Positions 24,116 through 32,893 of a stretch of 64,000 bases of DNA are shown piece after piece. The position numbers were made by a program, and so were the translations under genes. Source of the DNA: Aneurinibacillus sp. (lineage in GTDB: Bacteria; Bacillota; UBA5301; DYFA01). Location of the stretch: contig DYFA01000016.1 in NCBI GenBank assembly GCA_020725425.1, positions 62,001 to 126,000 of the forward strand, written 5' to 3'. The stretch's first letter is position 1. Each line of letters starts with the position of its first letter. The notes beneath the pieces are model-generated. The model was not told the DNA's origin and did no database searches. It was given only the letters and a program-made list of their open reading frames with translations.

Positions 24116-25384
24116 ATGTTGAGATCGCTGTTTTCCGGAGTCTCGGGTCTGCGGAACCACCAGATCCGCCTCGACGTGATCTCGAACAACATTGCCAACG
24201 TGAACACCATCGGCTTCAAGGGAAGCCGGGCCACCTTCCGGGACGTCCTCTACCAGACGATGCTCGGCGCCACGGCGCCCCAGGGGGGCCGGGGCGGCAT
24301 CAACCCCCGCCAGGTGGGCCTCGGCGTGAGCATCGGCTCGATCGACTCGGTGATGTCGCAGGGAAACATCGAGACGACCGGGCGCAACACAGACCTGGCA
24401 ATTGAGGGTGACGGGTTCTTCATCCTCGGGGACGACAACGGCGCTCAGTTCTTCACCCGGGCCGGCGCCTTCTCCCTGGACCAGGTGGGGAATCTGGTGA
24501 ACGCCGGCAACGGCTTGAAGGTCGTCGGGTGGAACGCCGACCCGACGACGGGCGTGCTCGACCCGAACAACGCCGTCCCGGGGTTTATCCGGATTATCCG
24601 CGGTCAGGAGATGCCCCCCCGCGCCACCACGACCGTCGACTACCTCGGGAATCTGGACGCCCGGGAAGTCACCGGGGCCACCCGTACTGCCCAGAAGACG
24701 GTCTACGACTCGCTTGGGAACACCCATGAGCTAACCATCACCTTCACCAAAGTGGATCCGGCCATCCACCCCAACCGCTGGACGTGGACGGCCACCTGCT
24801 CCGACCCGACCATCACCGTGGATGACGGCGCCGGCGGGGTAGCCACCGGCACCGTCGACTTCACCAACGGCGGCGCCTTCGAGGGTGAGGTTCCGGCCAC
24901 CCCGACGGTTCGCTTCTCGGGCATCCTGGGGGCCGACGACCTCGTGATGACCCTGGACTTCGACCACCTGACCCAGTATGCCTCGGCGGCCACCGCCAAC
25001 GCCGGCGAGCAGGACGGATATCTCCGCGGCAGCCTGACCGAGTTCAGCATGGACACCTCGGGGGTCATCACCGGCTACTACACCAACGGCCGGAGCCGGG
25101 CGCTGGCCCAGGTGGCCCTGGCGCTCTTCAACAACCCCGAGGGGCTGATGCGCTGGGGTGACACGCTGTTCCAGGAGTCGAACAACTCCGGCGTGCCGCA
25201 GATCGGTGTGGCGCTGTCCGGCGGACGAGGGACGCTGAAGCCGGGGGCATTGGAAATGTCGAACGTCGACCTGTCGCAGGAGTTCACCAACCTGATCATC
25301 ACCCAGCGCGGCTTCCAGGCCAGCTCCCGGGTGATCACCACCTCGGACGAGGTGCTCCAGGAACTGGTGAACCTGAAACGGTAA
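24116..25384 (+). CDS. flgE: Flagellar hook protein FlgE
   Basis: 422 residues. It is the hook subunit, exported and polymerised outside the cell. N-terminal LFSGVSGLRNHQIRLDVISN and C-terminal LSQEFTNLIITQRGFQASSR are the paired rod/hook helices; DGFFIL and the central FlgE D2-like region (RTAQKTVYDSLGNTHELTITF) separate it from FlgG. ATG 24116 follows AAAGGGAGGG; a longer in-frame start at 24008 would overlap the previous gene with unconserved sequence. Strong hairpins flank the gene on both sides. Confidence 0.95.
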   Translation: MLRSLFSGVSGLRNHQIRLDVISNNIANVNTIGFKGSRATFRDVLYQTMLGATAPQGGRGGINPRQVGLGVSIGSIDSVMSQGNIETTGRNTDLAIEGDGFFILGDDNGAQFFTRAGAFSLDQVGNLVNAGNGLKVVGWNADPTTGVLDPNNAVPGFIRIIRGQEMPPRATTTVDYLGNLDAREVTGATRTAQKTVYDSLGNTHELTITFTKVDPAIHPNRWTWTATCSDPTITVDDGAGGVATGTVDFTNGGAFEGEVPATPTVRFSGILGADDLVMTLDFDHLTQYASAATANAGEQDGYLRGSLTEFSMDTSGVITGYYTNGRSRALAQVALALFNNPEGLMRWGDTLFQESNNSGVPQIGVALSGGRGTLKPGALEMSNVDLSQEFTNLIITQRGFQASSRVITTSDEVLQELVNLKR

Positions 25385-25392
25385 CGGACACG

Positions 25393-25426
25393 GCCGGCCG
25401 GGGGAGGCTAGCCTCTCCCGGCCGGC
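25393..25426 (+). repeat. Very strong GC hairpin between flgE and flbD
   Basis: A 15-bp stem, GCCGGCCGGGGGAGG (25393-25407) with its complement at 25412-25426 (one G-T wobble), closes a CTAG loop. It begins 8 bases after the flgE stop and is not followed by T residues. Among the strongest perfect stems noticed in the window, it could protect the flgE 3' end from exonucleases or partially terminate transcription. Confidence 0.7.
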
Positions 25427-25450
25427 GGGCCCGGTGAGGGGGTGACTCCC

Positions 25451-25690
25451 GTGATCACGCTACACCGGCTGGACGGCAAGGAGTTTGTGGTGAACCTCCA
25501 CTGGATCGAGACAGTCGAGGCGACGCCGGATACCGTCATCACGCTGACCAACGGGCACAAGTACGTGGTGCAGGAGCCGGTGGCGGCGGTCGTGCGGGAG
25601 GCCATCCGTTACGAGCGCCGGGTGGCCGGGTGGCCTCGCTTTCCGGGACGCCCCCCGGCAGCGCACAAGGAGGGCCAGCCGGAGCCATAG
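25451..25690 (+). CDS. flbD: Flagellar FlbD family protein
   Basis: 79 residues. FlbD-family proteins are small flagellar-operon proteins found next to flgE and motA in Bacillota and spirochaetes. The core ITLHRLDGKEFVVNLHWIETVE, then TPDTVITLTNGHKYVVQE, matches closely; a basic, Pro-rich tail of about 25 residues follows. GTG 25451 sits after GGTGAGGGGGTGA; GTG 25442 lies inside that SD. Function is not settled. Confidence 0.9.
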   Translation: MITLHRLDGKEFVVNLHWIETVEATPDTVITLTNGHKYVVQEPVAAVVREAIRYERRVAGWPRFPGRPPAAHKEGQPEP

Positions 25691-25704
25691 GGAGGTGGCG
25701 GTAG

Positions 25705-26505
25705 GTGGACATCGCATCCATTATCGGGCTAGTAGGGGGCGCAGCGCTGCTCGTGTGGGCCATCGCCATGGGCAGCCCGCTGCAGGCCTTCGTTCACCTT
25801 CCCTCGATGCTGATCACTTACGGGGGAACGGCCATGGCCATGTTCGTCCAGTTTCCCCTGGAGTCGATCAAAGAAATTCCCCGGATCATGAGGAAGGTCT
25901 TCGTCGTCAAGAAGCAGGACCCGACCGAGGTCATCGCGATGATGGTCGGATTCGCCCAGAAGGCCCGGCGGGAGGGGCTCCTGGCTTTGGAGGACGAGGC
26001 GCAGCAACTGGATGACGAGTTTCTGAAAAAGGGTATCCAACTGGTGGTGGACGGCACCGATCCGCAATTGGTGCGGAACATCCTCGAGGTCGAGCTGACC
26101 TTCCTGGAGGAGCGACACAGTTCGGGAGCCGGGATCCTGGTCTTCTGGGCGGCGACGGCCCCCGGCTTCGGCATGGTGGGTACGCTGATCGGCCTGATTC
26201 AGATGCTCGGCAACCTGAACGACCCCTCCTCCCTGGGGCCGGGCATGGCGACGGCGTTGATTACCACGTTCTACGGTGCCCTGGCCGCCAACTGGGTGTT
26301 CAACCCGATGGCTCAAAAGCTGAAGGCGAGAAGCTCCGAGGAAATCCTGCTAAAAGAGGTAATGATTGAGGGAATCCTGTCCATCCAGGCAGGGGAGAAC
26401 CCGCGGATCGTCGAAGAGAAGCTGAAAGCCTTCCTGGCCCCAGGGGAGCGGCAGCGGCCGGTCCAGGAGCGGGGAGCCCCGGAGGGGGTGGGGGTGAGTG
26501 CGTAA
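25705..26505 (+). CDS. motA: Flagellar motor stator protein MotA
   Basis: 266 residues. Four membrane helices are predicted: near residues 2-20 (IASIIGLVGGAALLVWAIA), 28-50, about 150-172 (ILVFWAATAPGFGMVGTLIGL) and about 180-202, with a large cytoplasmic loop containing the FliG-interacting charged region (ARREGLLALEDEA). With MotB it conducts the ion that powers rotation. GTG 25705 follows GGGAGGTGG, and the stop overlaps motB by 8 bases. Confidence 0.95.
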   Translation: MDIASIIGLVGGAALLVWAIAMGSPLQAFVHLPSMLITYGGTAMAMFVQFPLESIKEIPRIMRKVFVVKKQDPTEVIAMMVGFAQKARREGLLALEDEAQQLDDEFLKKGIQLVVDGTDPQLVRNILEVELTFLEERHSSGAGILVFWAATAPGFGMVGTLIGLIQMLGNLNDPSSLGPGMATALITTFYGALAANWVFNPMAQKLKARSSEEILLKEVMIEGILSIQAGENPRIVEEKLKAFLAPGERQRPVQERGAPEGVGVSA

Positions 26506-27238
26506 GCGCAAGAAGGTGGAGGACCAGTTGGCGCCGTGGATCGTCTCCTACGGTGACATGGTCACGCTGCTTCTGACCTTCTTCGTGTTGCTCTACTCCT
26601 TCAGCCTGGTGGACCTGCGCAAGTTCCAGGCGCTGTCGATGTCCATGAGCCAGGCGCTTCGGGGGGCGCCCCTCCAGAGCGGCGGCGAGAAGGTGATCCA
26701 GATGTTCCCGGAGACGGCGCTCTTGGCTAAGAAGACTTCGTCCAGCCAGGATGTCCTCGAAGCGGCGGCAAAGGCTGAGGCGTTCCTGAAGAAAGAGGGA
26801 CTGGACAAGGTGGCCTCGGTGCTGCCGCAGGAGCGCGGGGTGGTGATCCGGTTCGAGGATCGGGTGTTTTTCGACACCGGCCGGGCGGAGCTGAAGCCGG
26901 AGGCAGTGGAAATCGGCCGGAAGCTCGCCGGGTACCTGGCCACGGTCCCGAACCAGATCCGGATCGAGGGCCACGCCGACAACGTCCCGATTCACAACGC
27001 CCGCTACGCCTCGAACTGGGAGCTCAGCGTGGCCCGGGCCACCAGCTTTCTCAGCTTCTTGCTGAAATCCGGTAACTTGAAGCCGGAAAAGCTGTCGGCG
27101 GCCGGATACGGCGAGTACCGGCCAGTCGCCCCGAACGACAGCGAGGAAGGGCGGCGGAAGAACCGGCGCGTCGACGTGGTGTTGCTGCGGGCCGGCCTGT
27201 CCGAGGGCGAACCGCGGGCTGGCGCGACCGGTCGTTGA
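26498..27238 (+). CDS. motB: Flagellar motor stator protein MotB
   Basis: 246 residues. A single N-terminal membrane helix carries the ion-binding Asp D20 in YGDMVTLLLTFFVLLYS. The C-terminal OmpA-like peptidoglycan-binding domain contains IRIEGHADNVPI and SNWELSVARATSFL, and KLSAAGYGEYRP. The residue after Asp and the presence of a polar YGD do not tell clearly whether H+ or Na+ is used. GTG 26498 lies within motA, an 8-base overlap that suggests coupled synthesis of the complex. Confidence 0.96.
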   Translation: MRKRKKVEDQLAPWIVSYGDMVTLLLTFFVLLYSFSLVDLRKFQALSMSMSQALRGAPLQSGGEKVIQMFPETALLAKKTSSSQDVLEAAAKAEAFLKKEGLDKVASVLPQERGVVIRFEDRVFFDTGRAELKPEAVEIGRKLAGYLATVPNQIRIEGHADNVPIHNARYASNWELSVARATSFLSFLLKSGNLKPEKLSAAGYGEYRPVAPNDSEEGRRKNRRVDVVLLRAGLSEGEPRAGATGR

Positions 27239-27277
27239 CCATGGAGGGAACGCACGACAGCAGGGAGGGATGAGGGC

Positions 27278-27796
27278 ATGGCAGAGGAGGCAGCAAAGGG
27301 GGAAAAGGAGGCGCCGCAAAAGGCGTCCCTCGCCAGGGTCGGCCTCAACCCCGGGATTCTGATCCTCGGGGTGGCGCTGTTGTTCATCGCCTCGATGGGT
27401 TCGGCCTTCCTGGCCGTGACCTTCTTGGGCCGGAGCAGCGCCACGCCCAAGGCCAGCGCTCCGGCGACAGAGGAGGCCAAGAAGGCATCCCAGTTCGGGC
27501 CGGCGCAGGAGATCGGGAGCTTCACGGTCAACCTGGCGGACGAGGGGGAGCGGCTCTACCTCAAGGCGGGAGTGGCCGTGGAGGTGTCAAACGCCGAAGC
27601 CGGGGCTGAACTGACCAGCCGGGACCCTCAGGTGAAGGACATCGTCCTCAGCGTGTTGTCCTCGCGAACGATGGCTGAAGTGGCCAAGCCGGAGGGGCGG
27701 GAGGCGGTGAAGAAGGAAATCCGCGACCGCATCAACCGGCTTCTGACCAAGGGTAAAGTGCGCAACGTCTTCTTCACGGAGTTCGTTTTCCAGTGA
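27278..27796 (+). CDS. fliL: Flagellar basal body-associated protein FliL
   Basis: 172 residues. FliL surrounds and stabilises stator units. A membrane helix lies at about residues 27-49 (LILGVALLFIASMGSAFLAV), then an Ala/Ser-rich linker, then the conserved periplasmic domain (GSFTVNLADEGERLYLKAGVAVEV, ending NRLLTKGKVRNVFFTEFVFQ). ATG 27278 follows GGGAGGGATGAGG. Confidence 0.93.
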   Translation: MAEEAAKGEKEAPQKASLARVGLNPGILILGVALLFIASMGSAFLAVTFLGRSSATPKASAPATEEAKKASQFGPAQEIGSFTVNLADEGERLYLKAGVAVEVSNAEAGAELTSRDPQVKDIVLSVLSSRTMAEVAKPEGREAVKKEIRDRINRLLTKGKVRNVFFTEFVFQ

Positions 27797-27826
27797 GCGG
27801 CGAGTGGTGCAGGGAGGTGAGGGCCG

Positions 27827-28813
27827 ATGCCTGACGTTTTGTCGCAGGACGAAATCGATGCGTTGTTGTCGGCCCTGTCCACGGGAGAGGTCAAACCCGA
27901 GGACGTCCGGAACGAGGAGAGCAAGCGCCGGGTCAAGGTATACGACTTCCGCCGGCCAGACAAGTTCTCGAAGGACCAACTGCGGACCATCGAGTTCATG
28001 CACGAGAATTACGCCCGGCTGCTGTCGACCTCGCTCGCCACCTACCTCCGGACGATCGTGGACGTGCACCTGATTGCGGTCCAGCAGATGACGTACGGCG
28101 AGTTCGTACAGTCGCTGCCGAGCCCCACTATCATCTCGGTCTTCAACCTGGCCCCTCTGGGTACCGGTATCCTGGAGATGAACCCGGAACTCGGCCTCAT
28201 GATGGTCGAGCGGCTCCTGGGGGGAAAGCTGCGACTCCCGGAGAAGGGCCGGGAGTTGACCGACATCGAGCAGACCATCCTGCGGCGGATCGTCGTCCGC
28301 TGCCTGGGTCACCTCAAGGAAGCGTGGCGAAACGTTGCGGAGGTGGAGGGCCAGTTCGAGCGGATGGAACTGAACCCCCACTTCGTGCAGGTCGTAGCCC
28401 CGAACCAGATGGTCGTCCTGGTGACGCTCTCGGTCAAGAGCGAGGAGAACGAGGGTTTCATCAACCTCTGCTTCCCCGACACTTTGCTGGAGCCGGTGCT
28501 CTCGAAACTGACGGCGCACTTCTGGTGGGCCAGCGCGCGCCAGAGCCTGTCGCCGCAGGTTCTGGAAGCACTCCGCCGGCGGGTGGAGCAAACCCGGGTC
28601 GAAATGGTGGCGATCCTCGGACAGACGCCGTTGAGCGTGGGAGAGATTCTGGACCTCCAGCGGGGCGATGTAATCGCCCTCAACACGCGACGCGACGGCC
28701 TGCTGAACGTCCGGGTCGGCAACCGGGTCAAATTCAGGGCTCGGCCCGGCGTGGTCGGATCCAAACTGGCGGTGGAAATTGCCGCCGTCGTGAGAGAGGG
28801 TGACGGCGAATGA
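27827..28813 (+). CDS. fliM: Flagellar motor switch protein FliM
   Basis: 328 residues. FliM is the C-ring subunit that binds CheY-P. The N-terminal CheY-binding peptide is intact (LSQDEIDALLSAL, residues 5-17). The middle CheC-like domain has the FliG-binding GGxG-like loop region, and the C-terminal SpoA/FliN-like domain contains VGEILDLQRGDVIALN. ATG 27827 follows GGGAGGTGAGG. The stop overlaps the fliY start by 4 bases. Confidence 0.97.
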   Translation: MPDVLSQDEIDALLSALSTGEVKPEDVRNEESKRRVKVYDFRRPDKFSKDQLRTIEFMHENYARLLSTSLATYLRTIVDVHLIAVQQMTYGEFVQSLPSPTIISVFNLAPLGTGILEMNPELGLMMVERLLGGKLRLPEKGRELTDIEQTILRRIVVRCLGHLKEAWRNVAEVEGQFERMELNPHFVQVVAPNQMVVLVTLSVKSEENEGFINLCFPDTLLEPVLSKLTAHFWWASARQSLSPQVLEALRRRVEQTRVEMVAILGQTPLSVGEILDLQRGDVIALNTRRDGLLNVRVGNRVKFRARPGVVGSKLAVEIAAVVREGDGE

Positions 28814-30030
28814 GCGAAGGAATCCTGTCCCAGGCCGAATTGGACGCCTTGCTCGCCGCACAGGCTGAGCAGGGGCTGGCAGAGGAACCGGCGGGCCAGC
28901 CAGTCGAGGAACTCTCCCCGGAGACGCGGGATGCGGTCGGCGAGGTGGGCAACATCTCCCTGGGAGCCGCAGCGACGGCCCTGTCCAAACTGGTCAACCG
29001 CAAGGTCTCAATCACCACCCCGAGAGTGCGGGTGGTCGCGGAGAGCGAGATCACGCGCATTGCTCCGCCGGAGCAGGTCTTGATCAGGGTCGAATACAGC
29101 GAGGGACTGCGGGGTAGCAGTCTCTTCCTCATCCGGCAGCGCGATGCGGTGTTGATCGCCAACCTGATGATGGGCGGCCCCGGGTCGAGCGAAGGGGTTC
29201 TGGATGAGGTGCGGCTCTCCGCGGTGGCAGAGGCGATGAACCAGATGATGGGGGCGGCGGTCACCGCGATGGCCGGAGTGCTGCGCGAACGCATCACTAT
29301 CACGCCGCCGATGGTCAAGTCGGTCAATCTCAGCAACGAGGCGGACGCGGAGGCGGTGGCGGCGCTGGACGGCGAACGGATGGTGGAGGCCGCTTTCACC
29401 TTGCGGATCGAGGACCTCGTGGAGAGCGAGTTTATTCAGATCCTGCCGCTGGAGCTGAGCAAGCAGTTGGTATCCCGGTTCTACGAGCTGACGATGGCCG
29501 GTGCGGAAACGGCGGCTCCTCCGCCGGCTCCGGCCCCCCCAGTAGCGGCTACAGCCGCCCAGGCAGGTCAGGCGGCAGCTTCGGCAGCAACCGCTTCGCC
29601 CCCCGCGGCCAGCTACGCTGGCCCGGCGGCGCCAGCGGCGCCAACGGCTCCGGGCGGCGGCGAGGAGCGGGGGGGATTCAGCATGATGGGCGAGTACGGG
29701 CCGAAAAGCGGAGTGGTGGTCCAGGCCGCACAGTTTGCCCCGCTCGCCAACCAGCCGGTGGCCCGCCCCAACCCGAACCTCCAACTCCTGATGGACGTCC
29801 AGTTGCAGGTCACGGTGGAGCTCGGCCGGACGAAGATGCTCATCCGGGACATCCTCGAACTGGCCAAGGGTTCCGTGGTCGAGCTGGAGAAGTTTGCCGG
29901 CGAGCCGGTGGATATCCTGGTCAACGGCAAGCTTGTCGCCAAGGGAGAAGTCGTCGTGATCGACGAGAATTTCGGGGTCAAAGTAGTGGACATCGTGACC
30001 CCCGCCGAGCGGATTCAGGGGTTGCAGTAA
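28810..30030 (+). CDS. fliY: Flagellar motor switch phosphatase FliY (FliN-like)
   Basis: 406 residues. FliY dephosphorylates CheY-P at the switch and forms the C-ring base. An N-terminal CheY-binding peptide like that of FliM (LSQAELDALLAAQ) precedes a CheC-like domain with both phosphatase motifs intact, ExxN in GEVGNISLGAA and AEAMNQMMGAA. An Ala/Pro linker (about residues 237-285) leads to the SpoA/FliN domain (VTVELGRTKMLIRDILELAKGSVVEL). Start ATG 28810 overlaps fliM. This is the Bacillota form rather than a short proteobacterial FliN. Confidence 0.95.
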   Translation: MSEGILSQAELDALLAAQAEQGLAEEPAGQPVEELSPETRDAVGEVGNISLGAAATALSKLVNRKVSITTPRVRVVAESEITRIAPPEQVLIRVEYSEGLRGSSLFLIRQRDAVLIANLMMGGPGSSEGVLDEVRLSAVAEAMNQMMGAAVTAMAGVLRERITITPPMVKSVNLSNEADAEAVAALDGERMVEAAFTLRIEDLVESEFIQILPLELSKQLVSRFYELTMAGAETAAPPPAPAPPVAATAAQAGQAAASAATASPPAASYAGPAAPAAPTAPGGGEERGGFSMMGEYGPKSGVVVQAAQFAPLANQPVARPNPNLQLLMDVQLQVTVELGRTKMLIRDILELAKGSVVELEKFAGEPVDILVNGKLVAKGEVVVIDENFGVKVVDIVTPAERIQGLQ

Positions 30031-30066
30031 GTAGCGCATACCAGAGCGTACCGGAGGAGGAGAACC

Positions 30067-30429
30067 GTGGGCAAGCGGATTCTGATTGTGGACGATGCGG
30101 CCTTCATGCGCATGATGCTCCGCGACATCCTGACGAAGGCCGGATATGAGGTGGCGGGGGAGGCGGACAACGGCAAGACCGGAGTCGAGAAGTACCTGGA
30201 GCTCCAACCGGACCTCGTGACCATGGACATCACGATGCCGGAGATGGACGGCATTACGGCGGTGCGGGAGATCCGGAAGGTGAAGGAGGATGCCAAGATC
30301 ATCATGTGCAGCGCCATGGGGCAGCAAGCCATGGTGATCGACGCCATCCAGGCGGGGGCGAAGGACTTCATCGTCAAGCCCTTCCAACCCGACCGGGTGG
30401 TTGAGGCCGTGCGCAAGGCAGTAGGTTGA
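30067..30429 (+). CDS. cheY: Chemotaxis response regulator CheY
   Basis: 120 residues, a single receiver domain. The acidic pocket D9/D10, phospho-acceptor D54 (VTMDITMPEMDG), S82 and K104 (FIVKPF) are all present. It is phosphorylated by CheA (not encoded here) and binds FliM/FliY. GTG 30067 follows GGAGGAG. The position between fliY and fliO is the usual one in Bacillota. Confidence 0.97.
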   Translation: MGKRILIVDDAAFMRMMLRDILTKAGYEVAGEADNGKTGVEKYLELQPDLVTMDITMPEMDGITAVREIRKVKEDAKIIMCSAMGQQAMVIDAIQAGAKDFIVKPFQPDRVVEAVRKAVG

Positions 30430-30468
30430 GTGGCGACCTGGAGCCGCAGAGCAATGACCCGGAAAAAT

Positions 30469-30484
30469 GTCGACTCAAGTCGAC
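30469..30484 (+). repeat. Short perfect hairpin between cheY and fliO
   Basis: GTCGACT (30469-30475) pairs with AGTCGAC (30478-30484) with a 2-base spacer, within a local A-rich patch. No T tract follows. It may punctuate the mRNA between chemotaxis and export-gate genes; the role is unknown. Confidence 0.4.
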
Positions 30485-30518
30485 TAGTGTCAGGGGCCCG
30501 GGAAGGGGGAGGAGAGCG

Positions 30519-31010
30519 GTGTCCTGGCTGGTGTGGCTGCGCGTGGTGGCGGTGACGGCGGTGTTGATCCCGTTCGTGCAGATCTCCACCCGGTTCTGGG
30601 CCGAACGGGCGCAGAGCGGCGGACGCCACCTCCGCGTCCTCGAGACCTGCAGTCTCGGCAGCGACGGACGGCTTCACCTGGTAGAGGTGGCGGGAAAAGT
30701 GTATGCCCTGGCCTGCGGTGCTAAAGGAATCCAGGTTATTGGCGAGGTGGCCGCGCCCGAGGTGCTGTCCGAGTTGAGCCGGGGGGAGGGGGTTAGGACG
30801 GAGGTCCTCCCCCTGGCAGGGCAGGTGACGGGCTGGCTGGCGGCGGGGAGAGCCTTGCTGCGCCGGCTGGGCGGGGGCCGGGGCGACGCCGACCTCCGGG
30901 GCGGGAATGAGGCCCGAAGGCGGACGGTGGAGGCGCTGGAGGGACAGCTGGCGCGCCTGCGGCGCCTGAGTAGTGCGGGGGATGAAGCGTTTGCCGTGGG
31001 AAAGCGTTAG
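30519..31010 (+). CDS. fliO: Flagellar biosynthesis protein FliO
   Basis: 163 residues. FliO is a small membrane protein that helps FliP assemble into the export gate. A membrane helix lies near the N-terminus ([17 protein letters not shown]), followed by the FliO beta domain ([30 protein letters not shown]). I prefer GTG 30519, 5 bases after GGGGGAGGAGAG; an upstream TTG at 30426 would overlap cheY and add an unconserved polar stretch. Conservation is weak, so position before fliP supports the call. Confidence 0.85.
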   Translation: MSWLVWLRVVAVTAVLIPFVQISTRFWAERAQSGGRHLRVLETCSLGSDGRLHLVEVAGKVYALACGAKGIQVIGEVAAPEVLSELSRGEGVRTEVLPLAGQVTGWLAAGRALLRRLGGGRGDADLRGGNEARRRTVEALEGQLARLRRLSSAGDEAFAVGKR

Positions 31011-31800
31011 AGACGGGGTGAGGGACGGCCACTCCGGACGGCGCTGGCTGCGCCTGGTGGGTTGGACCCTTCTCCTGGTCGCGGGGCTGGCCGGCCAAAC
31101 CTGGGCTGCTCCGGCAGCGCCGGTCCCGGTGCCGCGTCTCAGCCTCGAGGTGGGGCAGGCGACGACACCAGGGGAAGTGGCCCAGAGCCTGCAGATTCTG
31201 TTCCTTTTAACTGTCCTCTCGTTGGCGCCCTCCATTCTCATCCTGATGACGTCGTTCACCCGGATCCTGATCGTCCTCTCGTTCGTGCGGTCAGCTCTGG
31301 CTACGCAGCAGATGCCGCCGAACCAGGTTCTGGTCGGGTTGGCCCTGTTTCTGACCCTCTTCGTGATGTACCCCACCTGGCAGGCGGTGAACACCAACGC
31401 CCTCCAGCCGTATCTGGCCGGGCGATTGCCGGCGGAGCAGGCCCTTGAGGCCGGAATGAAGCCGATCCGCGAGTTCATGCTGCGGCAGACCCGAGAGAAA
31501 GACCTGGCGCTGTTCGTGGAGATGAGCAAGACGCCGCGGCCGCGGACGCCGGCGGATGTCCCGACCCAGGTGGTAATCCCCGCCTTCGTGCTCAGCGAGT
31601 TGAAGACCGCTTTCCAGATCGGCTTCATGATCTTCGTCCCGTTTCTCGTCATCGACATGATCGTGGCCTCCACGCTGATGTCGATGGGGATGCTCATGCT
31701 GCCGCCGATCATGGTGTCGTTGCCGTTCAAGATTCTGCTCTTCGTCCTGGTGGACGGGTGGTACCTGGTGGTGAAATCGCTGCTGTTGAGCTTTCGCTAG
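30982..31800 (+). CDS. fliP: Flagellar export gate protein FliP
   Basis: 272 residues from ATG 30982. FliP pentamers form the core of the export gate. An N-terminal signal-like segment ([19 protein letters not shown]) is followed by helices with [26 protein letters not shown], the FliP signature, and [18 protein letters not shown] near the end. Start choice is uncertain: GTG 30973 and GTG 31018 are also in frame, and the chosen ATG overlaps fliO by 29 bases without a strong SD. Confidence 0.93.
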   Translation: MKRLPWESVRDGVRDGHSGRRWLRLVGWTLLLVAGLAGQTWAAPAAPVPVPRLSLEVGQATTPGEVAQSLQILFLLTVLSLAPSILILMTSFTRILIVLSFVRSALATQQMPPNQVLVGLALFLTLFVMYPTWQAVNTNALQPYLAGRLPAEQALEAGMKPIREFMLRQTREKDLALFVEMSKTPRPRTPADVPTQVVIPAFVLSELKTAFQIGFMIFVPFLVIDMIVASTLMSMGMLMLPPIMVSLPFKILLFVLVDGWYLVVKSLLLSFR

Positions 31801-31812
31801 GGGGCGTGGGTG

Positions 31813-32082
31813 ATGAGCGAGGCCTTCGTGGTGCAGGTCGGGCGGGACGCCTTGACCACCGTGCTTCTGGTCGCCGCCCCGATGCTGGGGCTGGGGCTGC
31901 TCGTGGGGGTGGCGGTGAGCATCCTCCAGGCAACCACGCAGATTCAGGAGCAGACGCTTTCCTTCATCCCCAAAATCGTGGCGGTGCTGGTTGGGATCGT
32001 GGTCTTCGGGCCATGGATGCTCGGAGTGCTTTTGGACTTCGCCCGCGGGATCTTGGGGAACCTCCACACGTTCGTGCGGTAG
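31813..32082 (+). CDS. fliQ: Flagellar export gate protein FliQ
   Basis: 89 residues, canonical. Two membrane helices (LTTVLLVAAPMLGLGLLVGVAVSI and KIVAVLVGIVVFGPWMLGVLL) flank the motif LQATTQIQEQTLSFIPK, characteristic of FliQ. It joins FliP and FliR in the export gate. ATG 31813 is preferred; GTG 31810 is immediately adjacent. Confidence 0.96.
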   Translation: MSEAFVVQVGRDALTTVLLVAAPMLGLGLLVGVAVSILQATTQIQEQTLSFIPKIVAVLVGIVVFGPWMLGVLLDFARGILGNLHTFVR

Positions 32083-32092
32083 GAGGAGTGCC

Positions 32093-32893
32093 GTGGACCT
32101 CGGGACGCTGTACGCAGCCTTTGATCGTTACCTCCTGGTGCTGGTCAGAGTGACCGGCTTTCTCGGCGCTACCCCGTTCTTCGGCAGCCGGGCGATCCCG
32201 AGCCGACTCAAGATGGCGCTAGGGCTTGCGATCGCCTTCTTCCTCCTGCCCCTCGGGAAGCCGCCGGCCGCCGGGGTGGAGCCAGCCTCCCCGGGGAGGT
32301 ACGCCCTCGCCATCGGAAGCGAGCTCCTCTTGGGCTTCGCCCTCGGGTACGCCGTGACCATGACCTTTTCCGCCTTGCAGTTGGCGGGGCAGTTGATCGA
32401 CGTGCCGATGGGGTTCTCGCTCGTCAACGTGCTCGACCCGGTCCTGGCTCAGCAGGTCCCGGTGCTCGGCCAGTTCCAGTACATTCTGTTCACGGTGATG
32501 TTCCTGGCGATCGACGGCCACCATCACCTGCTCCAGGCCCTGGTGAAGACGTTTGAGCTGATCCCGCTGGGGGGATTCCAGTACTTCCCAGGTTTGGCCG
32601 AAGTGATGGTGAAGGGGTTCGGGGCGGCGTTCCTCCTCGGCTTCAAGGTCAGCCTGCCGGTGATTTCGGCCCTCTTCCTGACCGATGTGGCCCTCGGGCT
32701 CGTGGCTCGGGCGGTGCCGCAGATGAACGTCTTCGTGATCGGATTCCCGGCGAAGATCGCCGTGGGGTTGGTCTTCGTGATGCTGATGCTGCCGGTGTAC
32801 GTGGGCTTCGTCGATTTGGCCTTCAATCCACGCGGCGACGTCTACCGGCTGATCGCAGCCATCTTGAAAGGGGGCGCACCGGTTGGCCGTTGA
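32093..32893 (+). CDS. fliR: Flagellar export gate protein FliR
   Basis: 266 residues with about six membrane helices. Family motifs include VRVTGFLGATPFFGSRAIPSR near the N-terminus and ISALFLTDVALGLVARAVPQMNVFVIGFP, plus GFVDLAFN at the end. It completes the FliPQR gate. GTG 32093 follows TAGGAGGAG; the stop overlaps flhB by 11 bases. Confidence 0.96.
   Translation: MDLGTLYAAFDRYLLVLVRVTGFLGATPFFGSRAIPSRLKMALGLAIAFFLLPLGKPPAAGVEPASPGRYALAIGSELLLGFALGYAVTMTFSALQLAGQLIDVPMGFSLVNVLDPVLAQQVPVLGQFQYILFTVMFLAIDGHHHLLQALVKTFELIPLGGFQYFPGLAEVMVKGFGAAFLLGFKVSLPVISALFLTDVALGLVARAVPQMNVFVIGFPAKIAVGLVFVMLMLPVYVGFVDLAFNPRGDVYRLIAAILKGGAPVGR

Noticed and set aside
25442-25450. GTG 25442 as the flbD start
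   Set aside because: It lies within the Shine-Dalgarno for GTG 25451, and family members begin at (M)ITLxRLxG.
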